64,000 nt of DNA, from NCBI GenBank assembly GCA_002842985.1, contig PHEQ01000003.1, positions 248,001 through 312,000 of the forward strand. The letters are read 5' to 3'. How positions within the stretch are numbered: the first letter of the stretch is position 1; each line of letters begins with the position of its first letter. Positions 1-7,515 of this stretch are shown here, in pieces. Below the pieces are notes generated by a model that did not search any database, was not told the origin of the DNA, and worked only from the letters and a program-made list of their open reading frames with translations. Source of the DNA: Alphaproteobacteria bacterium HGW-Alphaproteobacteria-1 (GTDB taxonomy: Bacteria > Pseudomonadota > Alphaproteobacteria > Rhodobacterales > Rhodobacteraceae). The translations under genes and the position numbers were made by a program.

Positions 1-1
1 C

Positions 2-571
2 GCCGGCTGGATGGTGGGGCTGAAGACCGAGGTGCGCGGAACGCCGCCCTCGGGCGCGGTTCTGGTCGCCGCCAAGCACCAGAGCTTTCTCGACATCCTG
101 ATGATATTCGGCAGCCTGCCCTCGGGCAAGTTCATCATGAAGCGCGAACTTCTGTGGGCACCCGTCGTCGGCCAATACGGGTTGCGCATCGGTTGTGTGC
201 CGGTGGACCGGGGCAAGCGCGGCGCTGCGATCAAGAAGATGGTGGCCGATGTCGCGCGCGGGCTGGCGCGGCCCGGTCAGCTCATCATTTTCGCCCAGGG
301 CACGCGGGTGGCGCCGGGGGATGTGCGCCCCTACAAGATCGGCACCGCCGTTCTCTATGAGCAACTGGGGCAGACCTGCCATCCGGTGGCGACCAATGTG
401 GGCGTGTTCTGGCCCAAGCGCGGCATCTATCGCAAGCCGGGGGTGGCGGTGATCGAATACCTGCCCGTCATCGCGCCGGGCCTCGACAAGGACGTGTTTC
501 TCGCGCGGCTGGAGGAGGAGGTGGAGACCGCCTCGAACCGGCTCATGCGCGAGGCGGGCTTTGCCGTGTGA
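2..571 (+). CDS. plsC: 1-acyl-glycerol-3-phosphate acyltransferase, 5' end cut off
   Basis: The frame is open to the window edge, so the N-terminus is missing; the first internal ATG is at 11. PlsC-type enzymes acylate lysophosphatidate to phosphatidate at the inner membrane during phospholipid synthesis. The acyltransferase block I motif (H-x4-D, seen as KHQSFLD) is about 20 residues after that ATG and block III is seen as FAQGTR, a variant of the usual FPEGTR. The C-terminal length fits the family. The missing part should hold an N-terminal membrane segment. The family call is firm; the acyl-acceptor preference cannot be told. Confidence 0.85.
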   Translation, partial: AGWMVGLKTEVRGTPPSGAVLVAAKHQSFLDILMIFGSLPSGKFIMKRELLWAPVVGQYGLRIGCVPVDRGKRGAAIKKMVADVARGLARPGQLIIFAQGTRVAPGDVRPYKIGTAVLYEQLGQTCHPVATNVGVFWPKRGIYRKPGVAVIEYLPVIAPGLDKDVFLARLEEEVETASNRLMREAGFAV

Positions 572-712
572 CCCGCTTGGATTGCGGCGAAAGAAAGTCT
601 CGCTCTGCCCGATATTATCCCGATTTTGTCAAATCCCGGCCTCAAACCGGGGGCATCGTTGCCTTAACCGAAACAATGCCCAAGGCGGCAATCGAGCAGA
701 AGGACGAGGCAG

Positions 713-850
713 ATGAAACAGCGGTGGCTCAAATCCGTGGTGAAACACAGCAACGAGGCGGCCCCCGCGCTGCCCTATCACCGCGCGGCCCGGCAGGCCC
801 GGCGGCGCGCGCAGTTGTTCGAGTTGCTGCGCAGCCTCAAGACCGCGTGA
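713..850 (+). CDS. Small basic protein, 45 residues, unknown function
   Basis: This short frame starts MKQRWLKSVV and ends LLRSLKTA. A good Shine-Dalgarno stretch (aaggacgagg) lies just before the ATG. The product is very basic (many Arg/Lys) with a helix-prone C-terminal half and no signal peptide or membrane segment. It fills part of the otherwise empty gap between plsC and hisC. I think similar 40-50 residue proteins occur in roseobacters, but I cannot name a family. Ribosome-site quality and codon use are the only support, so it could be a chance frame. Confidence 0.5.
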   Translation: MKQRWLKSVVKHSNEAAPALPYHRAARQARRRAQLFELLRSLKTA

Positions 851-879
851 TTTCGCGCACCGCTTGACCCCCGGCGCAC

Positions 880-946
880 CGTCATCCCTGCGCAAGCGGG
901 GATCTCGGGGCCGCATGAGGCCCTCGGGTCAGGCCCGAGGGTGACG
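880..946. repeat. Palindromic intergenic element (gtcatcc ... gggtgac type)
   Basis: The stretch begins cgtcatccctgcgcaagcg and ends ggcccgagggtgacg, giving two inward-facing gtcatcc/gggtgac ends and an internal ctcgggtcaggcccgag hairpin. Elements of this look are common between genes in alphaproteobacteria. Only one copy is seen in this window. The rest of the 851-1059 gap up to the hisC ribosome site shows nothing else clear. Confidence 0.5.
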
Positions 947-1059
947 GCACGCGCTGCGGGATCGGAGGCCCTAAGGCCACATGGCCCCCTTCGACAGTTT
1001 CAATCTTTCCTTGACCCGCGCCCGAGGCTAGATACGGGAACGGCCAAGGAGAACCCGCC

Positions 1060-2145
1060 ATGACCCAGATCACGCCGCAGCCCGGCATTCTCGATATTGC
1101 CCTCTACGAGGGCGGGGCATCGCGTGTCGAGGGCGTGGCCAATGTGGTCAAGCTCAGCTCCAACGAAAATCCCTTCGGCCCCTCCGAGGCCGCCAAGGAG
1201 GCGTTCCGCCGCGCGTCGTTTGACCTGCACCGCTACCCGTCCACCGATCACGCTTCGCTGCGCGCGGCCATTGGTGAGGTGCATGGGCTTGATCCCGCGC
1301 GCATCGTCTGCGGTGTGGGCAGCGACGAGATCATTGCCTTTCTCTGCCAGTGTTATGCCGGTCCCGGCGACGAGGTCATCCACACAGAGCACGGCTTTGC
1401 CATGTACCGGATCAGCGCGCTGGCCAATGGCGCAACGCCGGTGGAGGTGCCCGAGCGCGACCGCGTCACGGATGTGGACGCGATCCTTGCCGCCTGCACC
1501 GAGGCCACGCGGCTGGTCTTTGTGGCCAACCCCAACAATCCCACCGGAACGATGGTGGGCGAGGCCGAATTGCGCCGTCTGGCCGAGGGGCTGCCTGCGC
1601 GCGCGCTGCTGGTGATCGACGGGGCCTATGCCGAATATGTCGAGGGCTATGATGGCGGCGCGGCGCTGGTCACGACGCGCGAGAACGTGGTGATGACGCG
1701 CACCTTCTCCAAGCTCTACGGTCTTGGCGGTCTGCGCGTCGGCTGGGGCTACGGGCCGGGGCATGTCGTCGATGTGCTCAACCGGGTGCGTGGGCCGTTC
1801 AACCTCTCGAGCGCGGCGCTTCTCACCGCCGAGGCGGCGATCCGCGACACCGCCTGGGCCGAAAAATGCCGCGAGGAGAACAGCCGCCTGCGTGCCTGGC
1901 TCGCCGAAGCGCTGGCCGAGCATGGCGTGCCGTCGGACACCTCGACCGCGAATTTCATCCTTGCCCGTTTCGGCAGCCGTGAGGAGGCCGAGGCCTGCGA
2001 CGCCTACCTCAGATCCGAGGGGCTGATCGTGCGCCGCGTGGCGGGCTACAACCTGCCCAACTGCCTGCGCATCACCGTGGGCGACGAGCCCGCCTGCCGC
2101 CGCGTGGCCCATGCCGTGGGGCAATTCAAGGCGGGCGCGCGATGA
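1060..2145 (+). CDS. hisC: Histidinol-phosphate / aromatic aminotransferase
   Basis: A fold-type I, PLP-dependent aminotransferase of 361 residues. Visible are the N-terminal [10 protein letters not shown] motif, ANPNNPTG at about 156-163 and the PLP-binding lysine K218 in the [10 protein letters not shown] motif. The ATG follows aaggagaacc. Its stop overlaps the start of the prephenate/arogenate dehydrogenase gene by four bases. That context suggests it may transaminate aromatic keto acids as well as imidazole-acetol phosphate. A second HisC-like gene lies at 62274-63383, so the two may divide the histidine and aromatic roles. Confidence 0.9.
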   Translation: MTQITPQPGILDIALYEGGASRVEGVANVVKLSSNENPFGPSEAAKEAFRRASFDLHRYPSTDHASLRAAIGEVHGLDPARIVCGVGSDEIIAFLCQCYAGPGDEVIHTEHGFAMYRISALANGATPVEVPERDRVTDVDAILAACTEATRLVFVANPNNPTGTMVGEAELRRLAEGLPARALLVIDGAYAEYVEGYDGGAALVTTRENVVMTRTFSKLYGLGGLRVGWGYGPGHVVDVLNRVRGPFNLSSAALLTAEAAIRDTAWAEKCREENSRLRAWLAEALAEHGVPSDTSTANFILARFGSREEAEACDAYLRSEGLIVRRVAGYNLPNCLRITVGDEPACRRVAHAVGQFKAGAR

Positions 2146-3059
2146 GCGTGATTTATGACCGCGTGGCGCTGATCGGGTTGGGGCTCATCGCTTCGTCGAT
2201 GTGTCACGCGATGAGGCGCGCGGGTGTGGCGGGCGAGATCACGGGCTATGCCCGCTCCCCCGAGACCCGCGCCATCGCGCGCGAGTTCGGGCTTTGTGAC
2301 CGGGTCTGCGAGACGGCGGCCGAAGCCGCGACCGGGGCCGATCTGGTGGTGCTCTGCGTGCCGGTGGGGGCGATGGGGGCGGTTGCCGCCGAGATCGCAC
2401 CCGCGCTCAAACCCGGTGCCACGGTCAGCGATGTGGGATCGGTCAAGAAGGCGGTGATCGAGGCGGTCGCCCCCCATATCCCGGCGGGCGTGCATTTCGT
2501 GCCTGCGCATCCGCTGGCGGGGACCGAACATTCCGGGCCGCGTTCGGGCTTTGCCGAGCTCTTTGACAACCGCTGGTGTCTTATCGTGCCGCAGACCGGC
2601 AGTGACCGGGCGGCGGTGGAGCGGCTGGAGCGGTTCTGGCAGGCTCTTGGCTCGAATACCGATGAGATGGACGCCGAGCACCATGATCTGGTGCTGGCGG
2701 TGACAAGCCATGCGCCGCATCTGATTGCCTATACGATGGTGGGCGTGGCCGATGATCTGCGCCGCGTGACCGATAGCGAGGTGATCAAGTATTCCGCCGC
2801 GGGATTCCGCGATTTCACCCGCATCGCGGCCTCTGATCCGACCATGTGGCGTGACGTGTTCCTTAACAACAAGGAGGCGACCTTGGAAATTCTGGGACGC
2901 TTCACCGAAGAGCTTTTTGCGCTGCAACGCGCCATCCGGACGGGTGACGGCGACCACCTGCACGCCTATTTCACCCGCACCCGCGCTATCCGGCGCGGTA
3001 TCATCGAGGCGGGTCAGGACGTGGATGCGCCCGATTTCGGCAGGGCAAAGAAGGCATGA
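2142..3059 (+). CDS. tyrC: Prephenate/arogenate dehydrogenase family protein
   Basis: A 305-residue NAD(P)-dependent dehydrogenase of the TyrA family, making hydroxyphenylpyruvate or tyrosine from prephenate or arogenate. The Rossmann motif is at the N-terminus (IGLGLIASS), followed by the family pattern DVGSVK and [11 protein letters not shown] in the middle. There is no ACT or chorismate-mutase domain. It is translationally coupled: ATGA overlaps join it to hisC upstream and to the extensin-like gene downstream. Substrate choice cannot be read from sequence. Confidence 0.88.
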   Translation: MSVIYDRVALIGLGLIASSMCHAMRRAGVAGEITGYARSPETRAIAREFGLCDRVCETAAEAATGADLVVLCVPVGAMGAVAAEIAPALKPGATVSDVGSVKKAVIEAVAPHIPAGVHFVPAHPLAGTEHSGPRSGFAELFDNRWCLIVPQTGSDRAAVERLERFWQALGSNTDEMDAEHHDLVLAVTSHAPHLIAYTMVGVADDLRRVTDSEVIKYSAAGFRDFTRIAASDPTMWRDVFLNNKEATLEILGRFTEELFALQRAIRTGDGDHLHAYFTRTRAIRRGIIEAGQDVDAPDFGRAKKA

Positions 3060-3658
3060 GGCGCGCGGCGCTTGCCCTTGCCCTCGGGGTTTTCGCCACC
3101 TCTTGCGGGCGCGGTGACACTGACGTGAGCCGCGCGGGCGCGCTGTGCGGTGTGCCGGGGCTCTCGGGCACGGTGTCGGGCCTTGTCCCCGATCCGGTTG
3201 CGGGTTGCGGGGTCGAGCGCGCGGTGCGGCTCGAGGCGGTGCATGGTGTGCGCCTCAGCCAGCCCGCCACGCTCGATTGCCCGACCGCGCGCAGCCTCGG
3301 CCAATGGGTGCGCGAAAGCGCGCAGCCCGAGGTGGGGCGCTTGGGGGGCGGCCTTGTGGGCCTGCGGGTGCCGGCGCATTACGTCTGCCGCACCCGCAAC
3401 CACCAAAGCGGCGCGCGCATCTCCGAACACGGCAAGGGCCGGGCCATCGACATCGCCGCGCTGCAACTGCGCGACGGTTCGGAGATCTCGGTTCTTGACG
3501 ATTGGGACCGGGGACAGAAGGGCCGCATTCTCAGGCGCTTGCACCGCGATGCCTGCGGGCCGTTCGGCACGGTGCTCGGTCCCGAATCGGACCGCTTCCA
3601 CCGCGATCACTTTCATTTCGACACCGCGCGTCACCGGGGCGGACCCTATTGCCGCTGA
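3056..3658 (+). CDS. Extensin-family (extensin-like C-terminal domain) lipoprotein
   Basis: A 200-residue exported protein. The N-terminus is a signal with a lipobox-like FATSC (Cys17). The body has the conserved features of the bacterial extensin-like C-terminal domain: paired cysteines, the SEHGKGRAIDI stretch, an HRDHFHFD metal-ligand-like motif and a Cys two residues from the C-terminus. The His/Asp pattern recalls peptidases of the D-Ala-D-Ala carboxypeptidase fold, so a cell-wall role is plausible but not shown. Its ATG overlaps the tyrC stop by four bases. Confidence 0.8.
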   Translation: MRRAALALALGVFATSCGRGDTDVSRAGALCGVPGLSGTVSGLVPDPVAGCGVERAVRLEAVHGVRLSQPATLDCPTARSLGQWVRESAQPEVGRLGGGLVGLRVPAHYVCRTRNHQSGARISEHGKGRAIDIAALQLRDGSEISVLDDWDRGQKGRILRRLHRDACGPFGTVLGPESDRFHRDHFHFDTARHRGGPYCR

Positions 3659-3752
3659 GCGGGGGGCCGCTGCCCGGGTCACATCCCTGTTTCAACGCTT
3701 GTAATTCTTTCTTAACGGCTTAGGCTCAGTATGGACCAAATGGAGGCTCGCC

Positions 3753-4085
3753 ATGCCAAAGCTCATACGCCTTTACGTCACGCAGGTCGCCATCGGTTTT
3801 GGCCTTGCGGGCGTCTTTGTGGGGATGCTCTTGTGGTTCAATATCGCCAATCTCTGGCATCTCGTGACCCATTCGGACAAGGGCGTACTGGCCGTGCTGA
3901 TCCTCTGGCTGGCAAATGGAATCGTCTTCGCCGGGGTGCAATTCGCCATCGCCGTGATGCGGATGAAGGATGATGACGATGACGAGCCGCGCGGTGGCCA
4001 CCGTCAGCGGGTGATGCGGCGCGAATATGCGACAATCCCGGTGCGGGTGGAAACCCGCAATCGGACGCCCTGGAACGGGGCGTAA
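3753..4085 (+). CDS. Small membrane protein, unknown function
   Basis: 110 residues with two clear transmembrane stretches (about 11-30 and 45-67), then a cytoplasmic tail starting with a run of Asp (MKDDDDDE) and ending in a basic segment. The ATG at 3753 has aaatggagg upstream. The pattern resembles conserved small membrane proteins of Rhodobacteraceae, for which I know no function. It stands alone, separated by 94 bases from the extensin-like gene. Confidence 0.7.
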   Translation: MPKLIRLYVTQVAIGFGLAGVFVGMLLWFNIANLWHLVTHSDKGVLAVLILWLANGIVFAGVQFAIAVMRMKDDDDDEPRGGHRQRVMRREYATIPVRVETRNRTPWNGA

Positions 4086-4159
4086 TCCAGCGAGCTTCAT
4101 GGTGTTGCCGGGTGGTGTGACGGGCCCGCTGCAGCCGTTAGGTTTTCTCATTCCCGAGG

Positions 4160-4175
4160 ACCTGTATATACAGGT
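4160..4175. promoter_or_regulatory. Perfect 16-bp palindrome in the mmcB upstream region
   Basis: The sequence ACCTGTATATACAGGT is its own reverse complement. It lies in the 266-base gap before mmcB, about 150 bases upstream of the LexA box. A dimeric regulator site is the natural reading. The core resembles the outer part of the enterobacterial LexA box (CTG...CAG) but with N6 rather than N10 spacing, so I do not call it one. Confidence 0.4.
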
Positions 4176-4211
4176 GGGCATCGGGTAACCGGACCAGGAT
4201 CCGGACAGAGC

Positions 4212-4228
4212 CAATTCCCTCGGAATTG
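4212..4228. other. Inverted repeat CAATTCC-ctc-GGAATTG
   Basis: Two perfect 7-bp arms around a 3-base spacer in the same gap. The symmetry and AT-rich arms stand out from the local GC-rich sequence. It may be an operator; three bases is tight for an RNA loop. Confidence 0.35.
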
Positions 4229-4317
4229 CTTAAGGCCACCGGAATGCAACCGTTATCGAGAAGAGCAGCACCCGTCACCACGCAGAGGTAGGCGTTTCGC
4301 GGCCCCGCGACAAGGGG

Positions 4318-4345
4318 TTGCGTGCGTTCGCGTTTTGTTCATAAT
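4318..4345 (+). promoter_or_regulatory. mmcB promoter with embedded LexA (SOS) box
   Basis: GTTC-gcgtttt-GTTC at 4326-4340 matches the alphaproteobacterial LexA operator GTTC-N7-GTTC exactly. It lies between a -35 candidate TTGCGT (4318-4323) and a -10 candidate CATAAT (4340-4345) with a 16-base spacer, so bound repressor would block polymerase. Transcription would start near 4352, which is the mmcB ATG, and no Shine-Dalgarno sequence is present. A leaderless mRNA is therefore likely. Confidence 0.8.
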
Positions 4346-4351
4346 TTCGCC

Positions 4352-4792
4352 ATGGCAGACCCTTTCCGTCCCCTCCTGCCCGGTCAGCGCCTTGCGCGCG
4401 GCGTCTGTCGGCACCTTGCCAGCCTCGATTTCGCGGCGCTGGAAGAGTTCGTGCCCGAGCGCGGGCGGCGCGTCGATGTCATCGCGCTTGGACCAAAGGG
4501 AGAGATCTGGGTGGTGGAGTGCAAGTCGAGCCGCGCCGATTATCTCAGCGATGGCAAGTGGCAAGGCTATCTCGACTGGTGCGACCGCTATTTCTGGGCG
4601 GTGGACGCGGATTTTCCTGCCGACCTTCTGCCGGACGGCACCGGCCTCATCATCGCCGATGATTACGATGCCGAAATCCTGCGCATGGCGCCAGAGACGC
4701 GGCTGGCGCCTGCGCGTCGCGCCGCACTTATTCGCCGCTTTGCCCGTGATGCCGCGCGGCGGTTACAGCGCCTTAACGATCCCGGCCTATGA
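4352..4792 (+). CDS. mmcB: MmcB family DNA repair protein (SOS-regulated)
   Basis: 146 residues. MmcB is a small PD-(D/E)xK nuclease-like protein first linked to mitomycin C resistance in Caulobacter. The nuclease core is visible: Asp42 (RRVDVIA) followed by the E-x-K signature Glu56-Cys-Lys58 (VVECKSS). I chose the ATG at 4352. A GTG at 4322 would add ten residues encoded by the LexA box itself. The last six bases overlap the 3' end of the convergent small gene. The SOS box supports induction by DNA damage. Confidence 0.88.
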   Translation: MADPFRPLLPGQRLARGVCRHLASLDFAALEEFVPERGRRVDVIALGPKGEIWVVECKSSRADYLSDGKWQGYLDWCDRYFWAVDADFPADLLPDGTGLIIADDYDAEILRMAPETRLAPARRAALIRRFARDAARRLQRLNDPGL

Positions 4793-4975
4793 CCCCTTGC
4801 GCCGTGCGGCGGCAGCGGCGGCGCGCAGTTCCTCGGCGATTTCCTCGGCCTCTTCCGGGTCGAAATCCATCGGTATCTCAAGGCCCTGCGCCTCGATGAA
4901 GAGCCGCACCATGCCCTGATCCGTCGGCCCGATCTGAAGATTGGCCTCGATGTCGCGCTCGGTATTGATGCCCAT
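4787..4975 (-). CDS. Small acidic conserved protein (DUF6324-like)
   Basis: 62 residues, acidic, with a helical C-terminal half (FDPEEAEEIAEELRAAAAAARR). The ATG at 4975 has a strong aggagg site. The N-terminal MGINTERDIEANLQIGPT pattern matches what I recall of DUF6324 proteins from Rhodobacteraceae; the family name is from memory and function is unknown. It converges on mmcB with a six-base overlap. Confidence 0.65.
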   Translation of the reverse strand: MGINTERDIEANLQIGPTDQGMVRLFIEAQGLEIPMDFDPEEAEEIAEELRAAAAAARRKGS

Positions 4976-5044
4976 GACCGCCTCCTGAAACTGCGAGGTT
5001 TGCTACGCCTTTCGCCCTTGATTGACAAGCCTCGCTGCGCTTTC

Positions 5045-5539
5045 ATGTCTCCTATGCTCGAGGCGGCGTTCCGACCGTTCCACCCCGATGATGCTGCCTG
5101 GCTGGTGGAGCGTCACGGCACACTTTATGCCCGAGAGAACCGCTTTGACGCGACATTCGCGCCGCTGGTGGCAAGGATTATCGCCGCTTTCATCGCTGAT
5201 CACGATCCCGCGACCGAGGCGGGCTGGATCGCCCATGACGGGGCACGGCGGCTCGGTTCGATCTTTTGTGTGCGCGAAAATGCCGACATCGCGCGGCTCA
5301 GGCTCTTCTTGCTGGTGCCGGAGGCGCGCGGGCAGGGGCTTGGGGCAGGGCTGCTGCAACAATGCATGGGCTTTGCCCGCGCTGCCGGATATCGCGGTAT
5401 GACCCTGTCCACCCACGAGAGCCACCGCGCCGCCTGTGCGCTCTATGCGCGGGCCGGATGGCGCCTTGTCATGTCGCACCCGGTGCGCAATTACGGCTGC
5501 GACCTGGTCGAGCAAAGCTGGGAAATCGCCCTTGATTAG
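5045..5539 (+). CDS. GNAT family N-acetyltransferase
   Basis: A 164-residue GNAT-fold protein. The acetyl-CoA-binding motif A is clear (VPEARGQGLGAGLLQQC), followed by motif B with the AxxLYxxAGW-like pattern (CALYARAGW). Substrate unknown. The start is uncertain between ATG 5045 and ATG 5054. A TTGACA sits at 5022-5027, and if it is the -35 element transcription would begin near or after these codons, favouring the later ATG. The tRNA-His gene follows 40 bases downstream. Confidence 0.8.
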   Translation: MSPMLEAAFRPFHPDDAAWLVERHGTLYARENRFDATFAPLVARIIAAFIADHDPATEAGWIAHDGARRLGSIFCVRENADIARLRLFLLVPEARGQGLGAGLLQQCMGFARAAGYRGMTLSTHESHRAACALYARAGWRLVMSHPVRNYGCDLVEQSWEIALD

Positions 5540-5579
5540 GCTTGCAATCGCGCGTTTGCACGGCTAAATCGCCCGCAGT

Positions 5580-5656
5580 GCCGCCTTAGCTCAGTTGGTT
5601 AGAGCGCTGGATTGTGGATCCAGAGGTCCCCTGTTCAAGCCAGGGAGGCGGTACCA
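5580..5656 (+). tRNA. tRNA-His (GTG anticodon), alphaproteobacterial type
   Basis: A complete cloverleaf: acceptor arm 5580-5586 with 5646-5652, D stem GCTC/GAGC, anticodon stem CTGGA/TCCAG with loop TTGTGGA (anticodon GTG at 5614-5616), T stem CCCTG/CAGGG, encoded CCA at 5654-5656. The discriminator is A (5653) rather than C, the first pair is a G-U wobble, and the base before G1 is T, so there is no genomic G-1. These are the features of the unusual tRNA-His of many alphaproteobacteria. Confidence 0.97.
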
Positions 5657-5716
5657 TCCTCGATGTCATCGGATCGGAAGCGTGGTGCTGCGCATGGCGG
5701 GCGACGTGCTTTGGGT

Positions 5717-6025
5717 TCAAGGGCTTTCAAGGCTTGCAACAGCGACGAGACCGACGATCAACAGCACAATACCGAGAGCAAAAAGCACGGGCAGCCGCGC
5801 CAGCCAGCGTTGCCAGCCATTTGGAAGGTGGCGGCCCATCCGCCAGATAACGACAGCGACAACCGTCGCACCGCCCTGGAATTTCAGGAAAATCCAGATC
5901 CGGTTGGCCCCGCGCAAAAACCCGTCACCAGTGGGTGCGGTTTGCGCCGTCACAAGCGTTGAGGCAATGAACAGCATAGCCCAAAGCCCATAGAGCACGG
6001 CGATCCAGTGGCTGCGGCGCAACAC
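5717..6025 (-). CDS. Small membrane protein, unknown function
   Basis: 102 residues with hydrophobic segments near 7-28 and 79-98 and a weaker one near 45-60. Translation most likely starts at GTG 6025, three bases after the stop of the upstream gene, so the two are coupled. I do not recognise a family. The conserved-looking WIFLKFQGG stretch could help a search. Confidence 0.55.
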   Translation of the reverse strand: MLRRSHWIAVLYGLWAMLFIASTLVTAQTAPTGDGFLRGANRIWIFLKFQGGATVVAVVIWRMGRHLPNGWQRWLARLPVLFALGIVLLIVGLVAVASLESP

Positions 6026-6028
6026 GGC

Positions 6029-6337
6029 CTACTCTACCTTCACCTCTTGGCGCAGGGCTCCGCTCTGCCGGTCATAGATCAGGATGCGCCCGTCCGCCGT
6101 CACCACGGCAAGCCAGCCCGTCCCTTGGGTGAACGCCGTGGCCCGCGCGCCCTCTGGCAGGGTGATGCTCTCGGGAAGCACCATCTCGGGAGCACTCCGG
6201 AACCGGGTGACAAACAGCGTCACGATCACTAGAAGCCCGAGGATCATCGTCGCGGTCAGCACCGTGACCAACCGCATGAGAAACCGCAGCGAGGCCGGAT
6301 TGACCGGCGAAGGACCTTCGGAATTGGGCTCGGACAT
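6029..6337 (-). CDS. Single-pass membrane protein (DUF6476-like)
   Basis: 102 residues: a short cytoplasmic head, one transmembrane helix (about 17-44), then a small extracytoplasmic domain with a [18 protein letters not shown] stretch like one beta-propeller blade. I associate this with DUF6476 of Rhodobacteraceae from memory. Its ATG (6337-6335) overlaps the ATG of the divergent pseudouridine synthase (6336-6338). It forms a two-gene unit with the membrane protein downstream. Confidence 0.65.
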   Translation of the reverse strand: MSEPNSEGPSPVNPASLRFLMRLVTVLTATMILGLLVIVTLFVTRFRSAPEMVLPESITLPEGARATAFTQGTGWLAVVTADGRILIYDRQSGALRQEVKVE

Positions 6338-7376
6338 GGGGCAGGACCTGCTCGGCTTTACCATCGGGGCCAATCCGCCCCCCCGCCTTGATAAGGCGCT
6401 GGCGCGCGATGTGCCAGAGGCGGCGGCGCTCTCGCGGACGCGCCTCGCGCGGCTGATCGAGGAGGGCGCGGTGCGTGTCGACGGGGTGGCGGTCACCGAT
6501 GCCAAGGCGCGCGTGGCCGAGGGCGACCGCGTGGAGATCACCCTGCCCACGATGCGCGAGACCCATATGGAGCCGGAGGCCATCGCGCTTGACGTGGTCT
6601 TTGAGGATGATGCGCTGATCGTCATCGACAAGCCTGCGGGCATGGTTGTCCATCCCGCGCCCGGCAGCCCTGAGGGCACGCTTGTCAACGCGCTTCTGCA
6701 CCATTTCGGCGGCCGGCTCTCGGGGGTTGGCGGCACACGGCGGCCCGGTATCGTCCACCGCATCGACAAGGATACCAGCGGCCTTCTGGTGGTGGCCAAG
6801 TCGGATGCCGCCCATCAGGGGCTGGCCGCGCAATTCGCCGCCCACACCGCCGAGCGTGCCTATGGCGCGGTGGTGCATGGCGTGCCCGATGCGGGCGATC
6901 CGCGCCTGCGCGGACTGGCGGGTGTGGCGTTCGAGCCGGGCGGCGTGCTGCGCATCACAACAGAGCTTGCCCGCCACCGCACCGACCGCCAACGTCAGGC
7001 GGTTGTGGCCCATGGCGGTCGGCGGGCGGTGACGCGCGCGCGGGTGATCGAGAGCTTTGGCGGTGCGGCGGCGCTTCTGGAATGTCGGCTTGAAACCGGG
7101 CGCACCCATCAGATCCGTGTGCATATGGCCCATGCGGGCCATGGTCTCATCGGCGATCCGGTTTACGGCGGGCGTCGTCGGCTGCCGGCCCGCGCTCTGC
7201 CGCCGGGCGGGGCCGAGGCGGCGCTGGCGTTCCCCCGGCAGGCGCTTCATGCGGGCAGTCTGGGGTTCACCCATCCTGTCAGCGGCGAGTGGCTCCGCTT
7301 TGATGTGCCCTTGCCCGAGGATATGCGCGTCCTTCTCGCGGCGCTGCGCGGGAGCGATGACACCCCGACAGGATGA
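6336..7376 (+). CDS. RluA-family 23S rRNA pseudouridine synthase (RluD-like)
   Basis: 346 residues. An S4 RNA-binding domain (about 15-75) precedes the synthase domain, which holds the catalytic HRIDKDTSG motif (141-149, Asp144) and the conserved [15 protein letters not shown] and GDPVYGG motifs. The S4 domain and the [20 protein letters not shown] stretch fit RluD, which modifies helix 69 of 23S rRNA, better than RluA. I chose ATG 6336 because earlier in-frame starts lie within the opposite gene; the start codons of the divergent pair overlap. Confidence 0.85.
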   Translation: MGQDLLGFTIGANPPPRLDKALARDVPEAAALSRTRLARLIEEGAVRVDGVAVTDAKARVAEGDRVEITLPTMRETHMEPEAIALDVVFEDDALIVIDKPAGMVVHPAPGSPEGTLVNALLHHFGGRLSGVGGTRRPGIVHRIDKDTSGLLVVAKSDAAHQGLAAQFAAHTAERAYGAVVHGVPDAGDPRLRGLAGVAFEPGGVLRITTELARHRTDRQRQAVVAHGGRRAVTRARVIESFGGAAALLECRLETGRTHQIRVHMAHAGHGLIGDPVYGGRRRLPARALPPGGAEAALAFPRQALHAGSLGFTHPVSGEWLRFDVPLPEDMRVLLAALRGSDDTPTG

Positions 7377-7515
7377 CGTGAACTTTAGAAACATTCGGCG
7401 GATTTCGCCGGAAATTCCGTCATGGTGCGTTAAGATACCTGACATAAGTTCTCTTGAATTCGCGGGAGGACTGCACAGGTCTACGGGAACAAAGGCGATC
7501 AGGAGGGATAACCGC

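Noticed and set aside
4160..4175. Reading the 16-bp palindrome as an enterobacterial LexA box
   Set aside because: The spacing is CTG-N6-CAG, not N10, and the proper alphaproteobacterial SOS box is present at 4326-4340.
7453..7480. Sigma-32 promoter for rpoH autoregulation
   Set aside because: CTTGAA fits the -35, but nothing at the right distance resembles the -10, so I did not list it as a promoter.
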